Positions 22,081 through 33,211 of a stretch of DNA of 64,000 bases are shown here, one piece after another. This DNA is from Obelidium mucronatum (taxonomy: Eukaryota > Chytridiomycota > Chytridiomycetes > Chytridiales > Chytriomycetaceae): NCBI GenBank assembly GCA_025765595.1, contig JAIVFH010000021.1, positions 310,001 through 374,000 of the forward strand, in the 5' to 3' direction. How positions within the stretch are numbered: the first letter of the stretch is position 1; each line of letters opens with the position of its first letter. Made by a program: the position numbers and the translations under genes. Under the pieces are notes generated by a model. That model made no database searches. It worked only from the letters and a program-made list of their open reading frames with translations, and was not told where the DNA came from.

Positions 22081-23779
22081 ATGTTCCAAAACTTAACGTC
22101 ACAGCTAGGAGAAGGTCAAATTGGCAGCAACGCAAGCAGTCCAGAATGCCGGGACAAAGATCGAAGCAATGAAGGAGAACGAAATCTTTAAGGAAATCAA
22201 GCTTGGAGACTATACCTTGAAGGTTCCCTTCAGTCTCTTCCATTGTTATCCATGTGCACAATGGATCAACACTGACAACCGCTTCTCTGCAGCCGTTGGA
22301 CGCAGTTCTCTTTTGCGGAAGCGATCCTGTCGCAAGCATCATCAAGAAGATCACCCTGCACAATGTAGTGCCCACTCTTGATAGTCCCTTTGCCGAACTG
22401 TGGACTCATGCGGGGATTCTAGTGGACAAGACCGTGCTCAACTTAGACTGCCTCGAAGACGGCAAAATGTATCTATACGAATCGGTATTTAGTGGAACTG
22501 TGGCTGGTTATGTCTGTGAGTGGTTTCAATTTCAAAGAGTGTCTCTTCGACCCCATCTCTTCTTCTTTTATTGACTACAACACCTCGTTCAGATTCAACT
22601 ATTCTTCCGGTGGATAAGAATGTTCCAGTTGGCGGGAACCATTTGGGGCCTCAAATCAGAGACTTTGAAGCAGTTGTAAACGAAGGGGAATCGAATGTTG
22701 GCATCTGTCCATTGACGGATGAACAGCGGAGTTTTGTGGAGGCAAAATTCAAAGAGAATCCCCGTATTCTTTTGGATATTTATTTTGAGTACAAGCATTT
22801 TGGATGTGAGTTAAACGGGTCTTTGTTCGTGAGTAATGGCTGTAGCTGCTTGCTGAAAACAAAAAAATAGATCCAATGACGAATATTCTGGGCGTCGTTG
22901 CATCCGCCTCTGACGGACTCTACGAAGATTTACGAAAGTTTAATCAATTCACAGCCTCGATTCTACCTGGCGGTGGGAAAACGGCTGCCAAAAAGGACGT
23001 TTTCTGTTCCGAACTTGTCTCCATCATATACAAAGGCCTTGGCCTGCCCAGTTTCATCGATGCACACCCTGAAAAATTACGCCTCTTGAAGTGCAAGTTG
23101 TCCCTGAGTTTGGAAATAATGTATACTACGCAAAAGAAAACAAGGTTTCTCTTTTGAAGCACGGGAACAAGATTGCGACTGGTTTCAAGTGAGGCATCTT
23201 CTTTTGTCTTGTAAATAATTTTTGAATCCTATTTTTTTTTTTTTTTTGATTTTCTTGGTAGCCCAACGAAAGCTCAAAAACTTCTAAAATCCGTGGCACT
23301 AACTGACGAATGGGTCAAAATGCCGCCTTCTGGCGGAGTCCCTCCAGATGCGGAATCCGTCGGTCAGGATATGGATGGAGAGCGTCTCTTTGTGGCGCGG
23401 GTGAAGATCGGATCTGCCTATTATTTGGGGAAAATCGGAGAAACCTGGAAGTTCCCCTACGTGACTTACTTTAACCGGGAAGTGCCTATTCGATTTGGTC
23501 ACGAAGTGTTGAAGAGCGTTAAAGGGATGAAATGGGAAGATGCTGAGAATGGCCGCGTTCCGTTAACGGCTGTGAAGGCTGGGATGGAAGAAGATGGAAC
23601 TTACTTGCATATCGCCAGAGGAATCGTTGGCGGTAAGTGCCGGCGTATTAGGTGTAGGCAAGAAGGAAGGCTGCTTGACACCTGGAATGGTTGCTGCTCA
23701 TTTGAAGGGGGCAAAGATTCCGTATGGCGGGAAGGAAGTTACTTTGTCTTGTTATCAAGTTCTTTGTTATGGATCTTGA
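22081..23779 (+). pseudogene. amidase-DM9 family, copy E (plus strand), frameshifts and one lost intron
   Basis: Exons are about 22081..22222, 22293..22515, 22593..22805, 22871..23188 and 23262..23779. Exon 2 (223 nt) equals exons 2 plus 3 of the other copies (103+120) with no base gained or lost, so one intron was removed precisely. The amidase pair is LWTHAG and DVFCSELV. Frame breaks occur in exon 1 (near 22115), near 23075 (a T missing after an A-run) and near 23632 (an extra base). Correcting them gives about 470 residues, the length of copies A and C. The DM9 part has PPSGGVPPDAESVG and ends KEVTLSCYQVLCYGS. The border intron at 23189-23261 is shared with copy D. Active or decaying status is open. 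Confidence 0.62.
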
Positions 23780-24029
23780 TTTAAATTCCATATTTTTTTT
23801 TCACACATAAACTTGTCTTTTTTAATTCTATGTTTACACTTTTCAATCACACATAACTTTCAGCACTTTGATATAAGCTCTGCCATCTAAACAATGAGCT
23901 TAGAGGTTGTCGCAACAGTATCCGATCTCTTCACACAACCACCATCCTTCTCTTTCTCATGACACTGAGACAACTTTAACCGTCGAACCACTTGAAACAC
24001 TGCGAGTCGATGCAATGCTTCCAAATGCT

Positions 24030-25328
24030 TCATTCCTGCGAATTCGATCCCACCCCCTCAAAATCCCTCCCCCGAACTGAAGACGTCGTATCATTCCTCT
24101 TCAACTGCTCCGAAACCCTCACAAGCGCATCACGCACACCTCCACCGCCGGTACTCTCCCTCGTTGGAAACAATGGACGGAACGATTCATGAGACATGAC
24201 GCTATCGCGGTTCGCTTCCTTATTCAAGGTTCCATCACCACTACCAACGATCGTGTTTGCGGGAACACTCTTTTCGTAAAACATGTTGAACTTCTCCCGC
24301 GTTGAAGGGTTTCTTGAAAACAGTTCCACTTCTTGTGAGTGTGTTTTGGTGGGGGATTGCTCGGTTTCGTCGACGGAATTCAAACCAAATGACGAGGATA
24401 ATGATTATGAGGGAGATGATGGAGAGAGAAACTATGAGGGCTATTTGCATGTGACTTGGCTCCGATTGCTGTGGTTCCATTGGAGGTTGTGATATGGGTG
24501 TGATTTGAGGGAAAAGCTTTGGTTGCAACAAGTTTGTTGGGACTAAAGTTGAAGAGGAGATTGTAGTCGCAGGGGCTTGTATATCTACGTTTGCTTTTGC
24601 GTTTTGTGCAATATTGGCATCGTTCGATTTCGAGTCATTGGTTACTCCAGTGGTAGTTGTGGATGCACTTGGAGCTTGTTCAAGAGGTGGCGGTTGAGGC
24701 GCTGGTGATATCACGACGGGAGGCGGTACGGGGGGCATCGGACTAGGAACTGTTGGAGGAATTGGTGCTGGAGGAGGGGGTACTGGAACTGGCGGAACCG
24801 GTACAGGATTAGGGTTTGCTTTCGATCATCTGGTATATTCTAGAAAAAAAAAACATAGTCAACAACGAAACTCGAGAAAAAAGCTGATGAAGCTTACGAG
24901 GCCACTCTGAAATCAGTCGCAATAATATTCAAGAGCAGTAAGTTGTCTTGTCCGCAAGCATCCCCGTTAATACAGGTCCGATCACAAGCACTGTTGTAGT
25001 ATTTCTGCATCGTCGAGAGAGATTTGACGCAGTAACATGAAAACATATTTCGGTTTTGAAATATATTCTAGATCATACTGGTCAGTTGCCCGATTAAAGT
25101 ACCTATTCAACTCGAGCTTTACATGTGGATCATTCGCAATCGCAATAAACTGGTTCCCGGTTCCATGACAAGCGTTTGCGCAATTCTGCTTTGTTACGTT
25201 CTCTGACGAAATAACTGATTTGGGGAACTCCGAGCTTGTTTGCTTGTCATCAGTTTTCCACAAAGAAGGCAGCAAAAGAGGGTAACGACTCACGTATAAC
25301 AGCCAATGTTCTCCACACTGAACGACAT
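24030..25328 (-). CDS. WSC-like single-pass membrane protein (cell-wall sensor type)
   Basis: The minus strand reads NIGCY, then after a gap LLLPSLWKTDDKQTSS and QNCANACHGTGNQFIAIAN, which follow the WSC-domain order (GCY...C...C). A Cys-containing end (DRTCINGDACGQDN, about 24920-24985) follows. An intron near 24842-24908 leads to a Pro-rich stalk and an Ser/Thr region, then one TM helix (ALIVSLSIISLIIIILVIWF, about 24410-24470) with RRR just inside. A Ser/Glu-rich cytoplasmic tail ends at 24030 in a frame shifted near 24380. WSC sensors signal cell-wall stress to Rho1 and the MAPK pathway. The first exon with the signal peptide is not clearly seen, so the start is uncertain. Confidence 0.52.
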
Positions 25329-25706
25329 TTGGTGAAATTTGCGTTATTTCAGATTTCTTTCACGGATCAGATGGTGTTGCAGAATTCTGTTTCAAAACGT
25401 CATTAATTCGAAAATTTCATTGATGTTCCGAAGTCTGATGAAGTGGTCATCAATTTGGAATGAATAATGAGGGTCCTATCACAACCCTGGGTGGTTGTAA
25501 AATATCGAAAAATAGCTTCAAATATTGATTGCGATCAAATCAAAAGCTGAACGATGGTGGGTATCCTTGGTAGGTTTTTTACTTAATAAAAGCAGTTCTA
25601 AGGTCGCATAATTATATTGGGTATTTGATTTTTGAGAGTTGTGTCATGTTGCAAGATTGCTTCAACCACCATATGTTGATTGCCCGTTCCGGCGTTGATC
25701 TTCGAT
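25329..25706. other. intergenic region
   Basis: These 378 nt are AT-rich. No gene, RNA or repeat was recognised. Confidence 0.3.
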
Positions 25707-25919
25707 CTACTGATTTAGGCCATGCTGAAGACTTGTTTTGCTTTGTTGATTTTGCAGATGGTGAGACTCTTGGGTGACTCTTGCTGCTTCCAAATCACTA
25801 TCACTGTTTGAGACTGTTGGCGAGGAAACCCTTCTCGGGCGATAGTAGCAGAAGTAAAAGACGGCAGCGGCAGCCACTAAAGCAACGGCAAAAAGCGCCG
25901 CAATCGGAAAGTTGGTCAT
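25707..25919 (-). CDS. 70-residue single-pass membrane protein
   Basis: The ATG at 25919 opens an intact 70-codon frame. Residues about 5-27 form one strongly hydrophobic helix (IAALFAVALVAAAAVFYFCYY) followed by RPRR, which suggests a type III orientation with a cytosolic C-terminus. The remaining 40 residues are polar and Ser/Gln-rich. No family recognised. It could also be the last exon of a larger membrane protein. Confidence 0.42.
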   Translation of the reverse strand: MTNFPIAALFAVALVAAAAVFYFCYYRPRRVSSPTVSNSDSDLEAARVTQESHHLQNQQSKTSLQHGLNQ

Positions 25920-26265
25920 TTCTTGTAAAAGTGTTGTAAAAGTGGGTCACAAACGATTAATTTGAGCTGTCCTGAAACCTGCTACTATACAGTACATGCG
26001 ACTGTACTGAATCACACAAAATTAGTGAGAGCATACCAATCACCGGAGATCACTCAGACTTCATGATATGTTTAAAGAGGTCGGTTTTTACCACCATATC
26101 CGATATATTTCCAAAAAAAAAAACAACTCTCAGTTACACTGCAAATAAAAATACAAATATAACGTTAAGCTAAAAACGCAAACGTATCGTTTCTTCAACC
26201 CCCCCTCATAACTTTCGCGAAACAAGATAAAAAACACAACTTGAAGCACAAGAATTGGCTCAGCT
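25920..26265. other. intergenic region
   Basis: No gene seen. It contains a 10-base A run near 26115 and lies downstream of the gene ending at 26266 and upstream of the small membrane protein. Confidence 0.3.
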
Positions 26266-26843
26266 TCACTTGTGGATGTTACTCCAGTGGTCAGCTGGCC
26301 GCCCCAGGCGCTGGCACTGGAAGCAATAATACGGCGCAGAGTCAGTGAGCGTATCAAAGACGCGCCCAGCTCTCGTCTTATAAAAGCGGGAGTTAAACTC
26401 CCTCGAATAGCCGTAATGGCCATTGTCCCAGCTGCGTACATTGTGGCGGCTAACACATTCGTCGTCCGAGTCCGTCAGTGGATCGTCGACATCGCGAACA
26501 ACTGGAATGGCGGCTTGGCCAATTGCAGCGGCTCTTGCGCGGCGCAGTTCTTCTGCGGCTTCACGGTCTTCGGCTTCATCGGCGGCCGTTGCGCCAACTC
26601 TGGTGTCGACTTGTTCTTGGGGCTGAAGTCTGGGAATAAGTTGAATAAAGGTTAGGCTTACTGGCACACGCAATCAAGACTACAAACGCGCATTCACCTT
26701 GGCTCTTGGGAACTTGTGGAAGGCTGGGATCCAGAAATCGAGAGCGAGTTGAAAAAGACTTCAAGCCATTCTGGGTCCTGAGTGCTCAATTTGAGCACGA
26801 TCTTCCCAATCAAGTTCTCCTTCTGATTCGGATCCTTTGTCAT
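26266..26843 (-). CDS. protein with a single copy of an undescribed W-x-x-G-x-x-GYS / Cys-His domain
   Basis: Two exons, 26698..26843 and 26266..26629, join as AG|A (Arg) and give about 169 residues. The first 50 residues are helical, the middle is acidic and Ala/Arg-rich. The C-terminal 60 residues read WDNGHYGYSREFNSRFYKT, then GRVFDT, then APYYCFQCQRLGRPADHWSNIHK. This block matches, residue for residue in its key positions, the repeats of the gene at 27.6-28.6 kb: W..G..GYS, SR.YKT, G..[FY]DT, AP[FY].C..C, HW. Cys and His spacing suggests one zinc site. No named domain was recognised. The shared block in two neighbours suggests a local family. Confidence 0.6.
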
Positions 26844-27042
26844 CTTTGTTTTCTCATTTTTCGTTCATCAAATCTGCCTATTTATGCTGTCGGTTTCTGC
26901 GTCGCAGACTGCCTTGCAGACTGCCCCGCAGATTAATTTTCAAAAATTTCTTGAAATTTTATCATTGTCTGTGATACAAAGAAATTTGGCAGACTACCTT
27001 CCAGATAAATTTCCATTATCTCGGTGTAACAAAGAAATGCAG

Positions 27043-27541
27043 ACCACAGGCACCAATCTTAGCGATTTGCTGCATCACCATAGTCGGCAGGTTACTCAGT
27101 CCTCTCATTGATGAAAACTCCAAACTGAAGGCCAAGATTTCTGAGCTACAAACTGAGCTTTTACTGAGCCATCCTGAGTTGTATAAGGAAAACTATCATC
27201 TTAAGGAAAGGGTTTCTACTCTTGAACGCTTAGAGAATCAAAGTACCCTTCAAAGACTGATAGACCAGAGTGTCCTGAGTCGCGTTACTGACCCAATTGA
27301 ACTATCCCAAATACTCCAACTCAAAGAAAATGCCGCGAAAGAAATTCAATCTCGCAAAAGAGCGGACCAAAGATACGCCTTGCAGTTCAACAGTCCCGAG
27401 TTCTGCAACTGCTTAAAGAAAAACCTTTTAGAAATTGAACACAAAACTTGCACATACAAAAAAAATGTAGAGAGTGCAGAGAGTCACAAATACCTATTGT
27501 CCCTGCGCAGCAACAATTTTTGGGGACTCACGTGCTCTTGA
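27043..27541 (+). CDS. coiled-coil protein fragment upstream of the Cys/His repeat gene
   Basis: From an ATG at 27037-27043 the frame starts QTTGTNLSDLLHHH and, after a one-base shift near 27105, continues as an extended coiled coil (LIDENSKLKAKISELQTELL...YHLKERVSTLERLENQ) and ends at 27541 with a Cys pair (FCNCLKK). It is hydrophilic and has no signal peptide or TM. It may be the 5' part of the next gene, since no clear promoter separates them, but the joining intron was not found. Confidence 0.38.
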
Positions 27542-27629
27542 CCTCAAGTCCGTGTACATTTATTGATGACTTCCTGTAACTACCAAATCAATGTATCAGC
27601 GGCATTAGACTAACATACACGCGCTTTTA

Positions 27630-28576
27630 TTGGCCAGAAACAGTGGGGCAAAAAAGAAAGACCAGACGGTGCTTGAGTCAACGGCTAAGTCAACGGATAC
27701 TTTGAGGGAAGACTCAAACGAAGCAGAGACCCACCAAAACGCTTCAAAAGCATCAAATTCAAGAATCACGCACGAGGGTGTCAGTGAAAGCTCTGATTTG
27801 CAAATCTTGATAACTCCAACCTATCCCTCCATTGCCAAAGCCCCAAGCGACAAACAAACTGTGAGCCAAAGAAGCGAAGCTTCCGGTACTTGCAGTGGAA
27901 AGCAGAGCAATCTCACAGCAGCTGTGAAAGAAGATGTATCACCTCCAACTTCTCATGACGATCTGGCAAAGTTGGTCAAATACTGGCCTATACGAGATTA
28001 ACATGAATATTTTTTTTAGGGCTCTCGAGCGGGTTACACTCGAAACCAGCTGCCAATAGGGAATACGGAATTGGGGCTATTCCCTCGACGCCACCAAGAG
28101 CCACTATAGGTCACAGGAAGGCTTTGTTCACGACACATCAAAGCCTCCACCGTTTTTTTTGCCGTTTGGGATGCAATCGAAAGCACTGGAGCATTCAGTC
28201 ATGCCAGAAACCAGTCCAAGCAATTGGATGGGAATACGGCACTTGGGGCTATTCTCTTGATGAAACCAAGAGTCGCTACAAGACTCACGACGGAATTGTG
28301 TACGACACATCGAAAGTGGCACCATTTTTTTGCCGTTTGGGATGTAACCGAAAGCATTGGAGCAAGCAGTCTTGCCGGGAAGCCGCCCAAGCCATTGGAT
28401 GGGAATATGGAACTTGGGGCTATTCCCTTGATGAAACCAAAAGTCGCTACAAGACTAAAGACGGAATTCTGTACGACACATCAAAACCGGCACCATTCCC
28501 TTGTCGCTCAGGATGCGGCCAAAAGCATTGGAACAAGGAACCTTGCGAAAAAGCTGTCCAAAACTACATCTTTTAA
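27630..28576 (+). CDS. protein with tandem ~57-residue Cys/His repeats of an undescribed domain
   Basis: The first 120 residues are Ser/Lys-rich and disordered (27630-28001; no ATG at the left edge, so the true start lies upstream). After an intron-like gap ending TTTTTTTTAG near 28019, three tandem units of about 171 nt follow, to the stop at 28576. Units two and three read WEYGTWGYSLDETKSRYKT, DGI.YDTSK, then APFFCRLGCNRKHWSKQSC. The first unit is the most diverged and contains two single-base shifts in T-runs (near 28070 and 28155). The conserved Cys-x3-Cys, His-Trp and final Cys could bind zinc. The same domain occurs once in the protein at 26266-26843. No named family was recognised. Confidence 0.55.
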
Positions 28577-28704
28577 ATCTTGGAGTTTCAAGCTTTTCTA
28601 TAAGTTTTCACTATTTAATTCTTTTGACTTTTTCTTTCTTGGATTCAGTAACCACTCATTTCGTCCAGTAATGATTCATTTCAATTAAATAAAAAGGCCG
28701 GATT

Positions 28705-29599
28705 CTATTTCTTTTTGAAATCCCTTTTAAGGCAGACATCAGAAATAGGACATGAACTGCAAAGAGGAGAAACTGCCTTGCAGCAAACTTGACCAAATCC
28801 AACCAACAACGGATTAATCTCTGTCCAATACTCTTGAGGAAGCCATTCTTCGAGCTCCTATCGTATCGAGGACGAGATTGAGTCATTTAAAATTAGAAGA
28901 TTCCGGGATTTGAACGTTAAAGACAAACAGTCAGACCTTTCTTGTATCTTCCGGCTCAGATTTCTTGGTATGAACCCAACCCAGTCGATTCGCAATGCGA
29001 TGAACGTGAGTATCAACGCCAATCCCCACGGAAATGTCCCAGCAACACTGTAATGCCAAGTACGACATTTTTGGACCCATCCCAGGAAGTTCCAGTAGTC
29101 CTTCAAGCGTATTTGGGACATCCCCCGCGTGTTTTGAAATCAATAAATCGGCAGTTTGTTTGAGGTAAACCGCCTTCCGCTTGTGGAAAGAAACTCCACG
29201 AAGAATCGCTTCCAGGTCACTTGTTTCCGCTGAGGATATTGAGTCCACGGTCAAGCCACCATCGAGACTTGATTTTAATCGATCGATTGCAGCAGCATTG
29301 GCTTCGTCTTTAGTTTGGGAGGATAGAAGGAGAGCTGTAAGGGTCTGGAAGCGGAAAACTGGTGCGGGGGAGTCTCGGTTGGCCAACCAGCCGCAGCCAA
29401 TCGAGTCAACATGTGCCTTTGTAGTGGATCGATACTCTCTTATCCGAGACAGAGTCATCAAAGGATCCACAGGAAGCCGTTCTTTCGTGTCTTTCTTTTC
29501 GCTTTTGGCCTTCTTTGGCGGTGATTCAAGAGCCGCTTCCTGAAGCTCCTCTTCCTGAGACTCTAGTGTCAGTTTGCGACTTCGTGTTATCCGCTTCAT
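28705..29599 (-). CDS. NTH1: endonuclease III homolog (bifunctional DNA glycosylase/AP lyase)
   Basis: Two exons, 28937..29599 and 28705..28858, join at TRK|ELEEW. The helix-hairpin-helix [14 protein letters not shown] contains the catalytic Lys, and [14 protein letters not shown] contains the catalytic Asp. The C-terminus has C-x6-C-x2-C-x5-C ([17 protein letters not shown]), the [4Fe-4S] cluster of this family. The first 55 residues are basic and likely carry nuclear and/or mitochondrial targeting. The protein is about 271 residues, normal for fungi. It removes oxidised pyrimidines in base-excision repair. It is divergently arranged with the F-box/ankyrin gene only 44 nt away, so they share a short promoter. 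Confidence 0.9.
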
Positions 29600-29643
29600 G
29601 CAGTGCAGTGGATTGAATCCGCTGTATATTCAAACAAAAAACA

Positions 29644-30985
29644 ATGTCCTTCAGCCAAGTGCCGCCCGAGATTCTCGACGACATTTTGGTTCTTTTGCCA
29701 CTCAGCGCCGACTTGTTTTCCGTCGCTTTTGCGTCAAAAAGCCGCTTGGCGCCAGTGATTCTCGACTCAGCGGCGTTTGTGCAAAGACACTTCAAGCGCC
29801 AGCTGCACTCAACGACGCCTTCTGCGTGGGACTATTTAGAGAATGCTGGCATCAAATACGACCGCTTCCTCGCGCTGCCGCTGAACTACAAACACGTTGT
29901 GTACTATACGGTCCTTACTGCCAGCGACTGGATCAACGTAAACAGAACTGGAAACGATCGGTCACTGAATCGAATGTGGTCTTTTCGATGGAATATGCCA
30001 TCCTGAACATGCCTTCGAAACCATCAAAACGCTACTGCAATCCTACAATTTGAATCCCTCTGCCAACAACAACCGACCGATTCGATGGGCTTCCAGAAAC
30101 GGGCATTTTAAAGTAGTTCAACTTTCTGCTATCTCTTCCGGAAGTGGATCCAGCCGCTGTTAATAATCTGGCGTTGGAAGGCGCATGCTACTTTGGCCAC
30201 GTTCAGATTGTCGAGCTGCTGTTGGCTGATACCCGTGTCTCCCCGACATCCAAAAACCATGCAGCAATCTGTTTGGCAGCTGAAATGGGACACGCTGAAG
30301 TTGTTAGAGTGCTGCTGGAAGATGGGCGGACCGACCCAAGCACATACAACGACTTGCCGTTGCGTGACGCTGTTAAAGGAAATCATGTATCAGTAGTCAA
30401 GTTATTGTTGAATCATCCGAAAGTGAATCCTGGTTTGGGTGCAGATCGGAATTCACCCTTGAATGTTGCTTGTGAGTTTGGGTATTTCGAAGTTGCCAGT
30501 CAATTACTCAAGCATCCGAGAGTGAATCCCTGCCTCTTTCAATAGTGAATGCCTCTCAAAAGCATTTCATAACGGTCATATGGATATTGTTGTCTTATTG
30601 TTGGATGATGGGAGAGTCCGTGTTGGTGCTTTGGCCGGAAAGATTTTGGAACGAGCGTGTCAGGATGGCGATGTTGGTATTGTTCGGCGTATTGTAGGTA
30701 ATCCCGGGCTTCTGGAAACTTCTTACAGATTTTTCATCGAGAGTCATTCAATTGGCTTGTAAAGCTGGAAGTCAAGAAATATTGGGAGCTCTCTTTTCTT
30801 GTGATGAGATTCATACTTCTGCGATTGTGAGGGCGGCTTATGATAGCGCTGCTGTAAATTTTCAATTGGATTCACTGAGCGCAAGTGACGATCAAGCCGT
30901 TTTGGCTAAGGAAGTGGCCAAAGTTATGAACAACCAAGCAATGTTGGAGGCACTTGAGCAGCTCTCTTCTCCAAAAACCGATTAA
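29644..30985 (+). CDS. F-box-like protein with ankyrin repeats, frame broken by indels
   Basis: The start ATG at 29644 gives an F-box-like motif at residues 6-45 (VPPEILDDILVLLPLSADLF). After a shift near 29990, ankyrin repeats follow: GHFKVVQLLL, GHVQIVELLLADTRVSP, GHAEVVRVLLEDGRTDP, NHVSVVKLLLNHPKVNP, GYFEVASQLLKHPRVNP, GHMDIVVLLLDDGRV and GDVGIVRRIV. Shifts near 30123, 30540 and 30755 break the frame; homology continues each time and ends at 30985. The layout suggests an SCF-type substrate receptor whose ankyrin repeats bind the target. An F-box-only relative sits at 45214. Confidence 0.62.
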
Positions 30986-31121
30986 AAAAAAACTGTTTTT
31001 ATTCTTTACACGAAACGAAACAAGAGACATGGACGAAAAGGCAAAGAAAAAAAAGGGGGGGTCAATAAACGAATCCGATGTATAGAAAAAATGAAAATTC
31101 AAACCACATCAATACCACCCC

Positions 31122-32659
31122 TTATTCTTCGTTCTCTTCTTCCAGCTTCTTTACCTTTCCTTCCACTTTCAAGTCGACTCCAGTAACACGCTTGTAAATG
31201 TCCTTGACATCAACACAGGTGGTTTCAAAGTGGGACGTAGCATCGTAACTCTTTGAGATAAGGTTTGGTCCTCCACACCGCTTGCCAATGGCTCGTAAAT
31301 GTCATCCACGTGGACAAACTTTTCGACAATCGGACCCAAAAGAGCAAGTCCAGCCTGCAAGTCAGCTTCAGCATTACCCGCCGAAGAAACAACAGTGCTG
31401 ACAATAGCAACAAAGTGTCCAGCAGACGCAACACTGTGGGCGGCAGAGACAGCAGCAATGTAGATATCGTGGTTACGACCAATCTGCTTTTGTGGAATAA
31501 CAATCTGGACGGAATCGGCATCACCAGTTTCTGGGATGGGATGGTTCAAGAGAACAATCGCGCGGACGACTTGTCCAACTTTCTTGACCTTGTCTGGGAA
31601 GTAAGAAGCGTCACCGATGACGAGGTTCGCCTTGACGGTTTCGCCTTCAGATTTGACTCCGACGAATTTACCGTTTTCGTAAATGACTTCATCGACTGGC
31701 TTGTTGAGCATGAAAGTTCCTCCGTGAATAGCAGAGAGACTGGGTGTAGAATAAACAAGTCATTAAAAAAATATGAGTTCCTGGTAACATTCAATATAGG
31801 AAGGTATGCCTTACCGAGCGAAACCTTGTGGCAACTCTCCCAAACCGTGGACAGGGTAAATGTATGGACTCTTTCCATATCTGGCCATGGAGTTCATGTA
31901 CAAGCAAATTCTCTCATAAGTGTCCTTGGCAGGCTTGTTGACATACTCGTCATCCAAGTGCAAAGCAAGAGCATGTCCAATAAAGTCACGGGTACCCTCT
32001 TCGAGTCCAAACTTTTCGTAAACAGCCGCAACAGTAACCGTGTTCAAATCGAGGCCTTGTTGTGTGGCTGGGTTCGCAAAGTCGTAGTTTTGGATAAACT
32101 CGAAAAAGTTCTTGACGCGGTTCTTTTCAAGCAGAGACATGAGTGGGGAGGTTAAGGCTTCGGCGTTGGAGGATGGGACTTTGGAGATTTTGCCGTCACG
32201 GTAGACAAAGGAGCCTTCGACTTGGCGGAATTCGAGGTAACGAGTCACGTCGGTGTGGTATAAGATGTCAACGAATTCACCTGTTTTTTTTTGGTCAATT
32301 TGAATTTTTAAAAAAAAAACGGTAGCTACAGGAGAGTGAGGGGGAGGTAGTTACCAGAAGCCATGGCAAACTTTGGAATGAGGTCAACGTTGTACTCTCT
32401 GTCCTTTCCAAGGGACTCTGGGGCAGCAGCTCCAGCCTTGAACTTGGCATAGAGCTGGTTCAAGTGAAGAGAAGCAGTGGATCCACCGTAGTAGTCTGTT
32501 TGTGAAATATTTTAAGGAAGAGGCCCACATTCACAAATTAACTCCAACTTTACCGTTACGATCAATCTGCAAAACCTTCTTTCCTTCCACCGACAAAAGT
32601 CCAGAGAGAATGCATTCGGTAAGACCAGTGCCAAGCACGATAACGTCGTATTGTTCGTC
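31122..32659 (-). CDS. GDI1: Rab GDP-dissociation inhibitor
   Basis: The coding sequence begins after an acceptor at 32660 with [20 protein letters not shown], the N-terminal dinucleotide-fold motif of Rab GDI; the initiator Met must be in a short upstream exon that I could not place. It continues [16 protein letters not shown], and the central [14 protein letters not shown] and [11 protein letters not shown] motifs. Introns lie near 32500-32560, 32283-32354 and 31742-31812. The C-terminus is [12 protein letters not shown]...KLEEENEE with stop TAA at 31122. A single base is missing near 31262, just before ISKSYDA. In such a conserved essential gene this is most easily an assembly error. It extracts GDP-bound Rab GTPases from membranes and recycles them. 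Confidence 0.9.
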
Positions 32660-33211
32660 CTGGTTGTTTGACAAAGCGTCAAAATTGGGGTGAATTTAAG
32701 GGGGGGAAGGCGATAGAGTGGCAAGGGCCGACAGATGGAAGGTAGTCAAAACACCAGACGGTTTAATAGTTGATCGCTATCAATTCAAGATGGGAACACA
32801 TGACGTGGAATCTGGAAGTCGACTGATTCAATTTGTGCAATCATTCCACTTAATTCGGATCCAGCAGCCGCAACAAGGGCCACATACGCCAGCTCAATCG
32901 ATCATGAAAATTTACACATCCACAGATCATCTACCCGCGATGGTTGTAGTCGATGGCAATGATTAGATTGAGTGCAAAGTGTGTAAATACAAACCATTTT
33001 TGAATAAATTGAAAAAGAGTGATTTCCCTTTTTTGCACGCGACACTATTATTAAACTACCCGCCCCTTCATTTGCAACACGACTGTTGTTTTTCTGAGCG
33101 TTTAAATACTTATACTGGGTTAATCTTGGTTCTGCACTTTCTTTATGTAAGCCAAACGATAACATAATGTTCTAACATCCAAAGAATAAAAAAAGCCAAA
33201 CAGGAACACTT
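32660..33211. other. 550-nt region upstream of Rab GDI
   Basis: It should contain the Rab GDI promoter and first exon. A plus-strand open stretch at 32718-32966 lacks an ATG and family resemblance. No repeat or RNA gene seen. Confidence 0.3.

Noticed and set aside
31265..32155. Plus-strand open frame opposite Rab GDI
   Set aside because: Shadow of the conserved minus-strand gene; composition is not protein-like.
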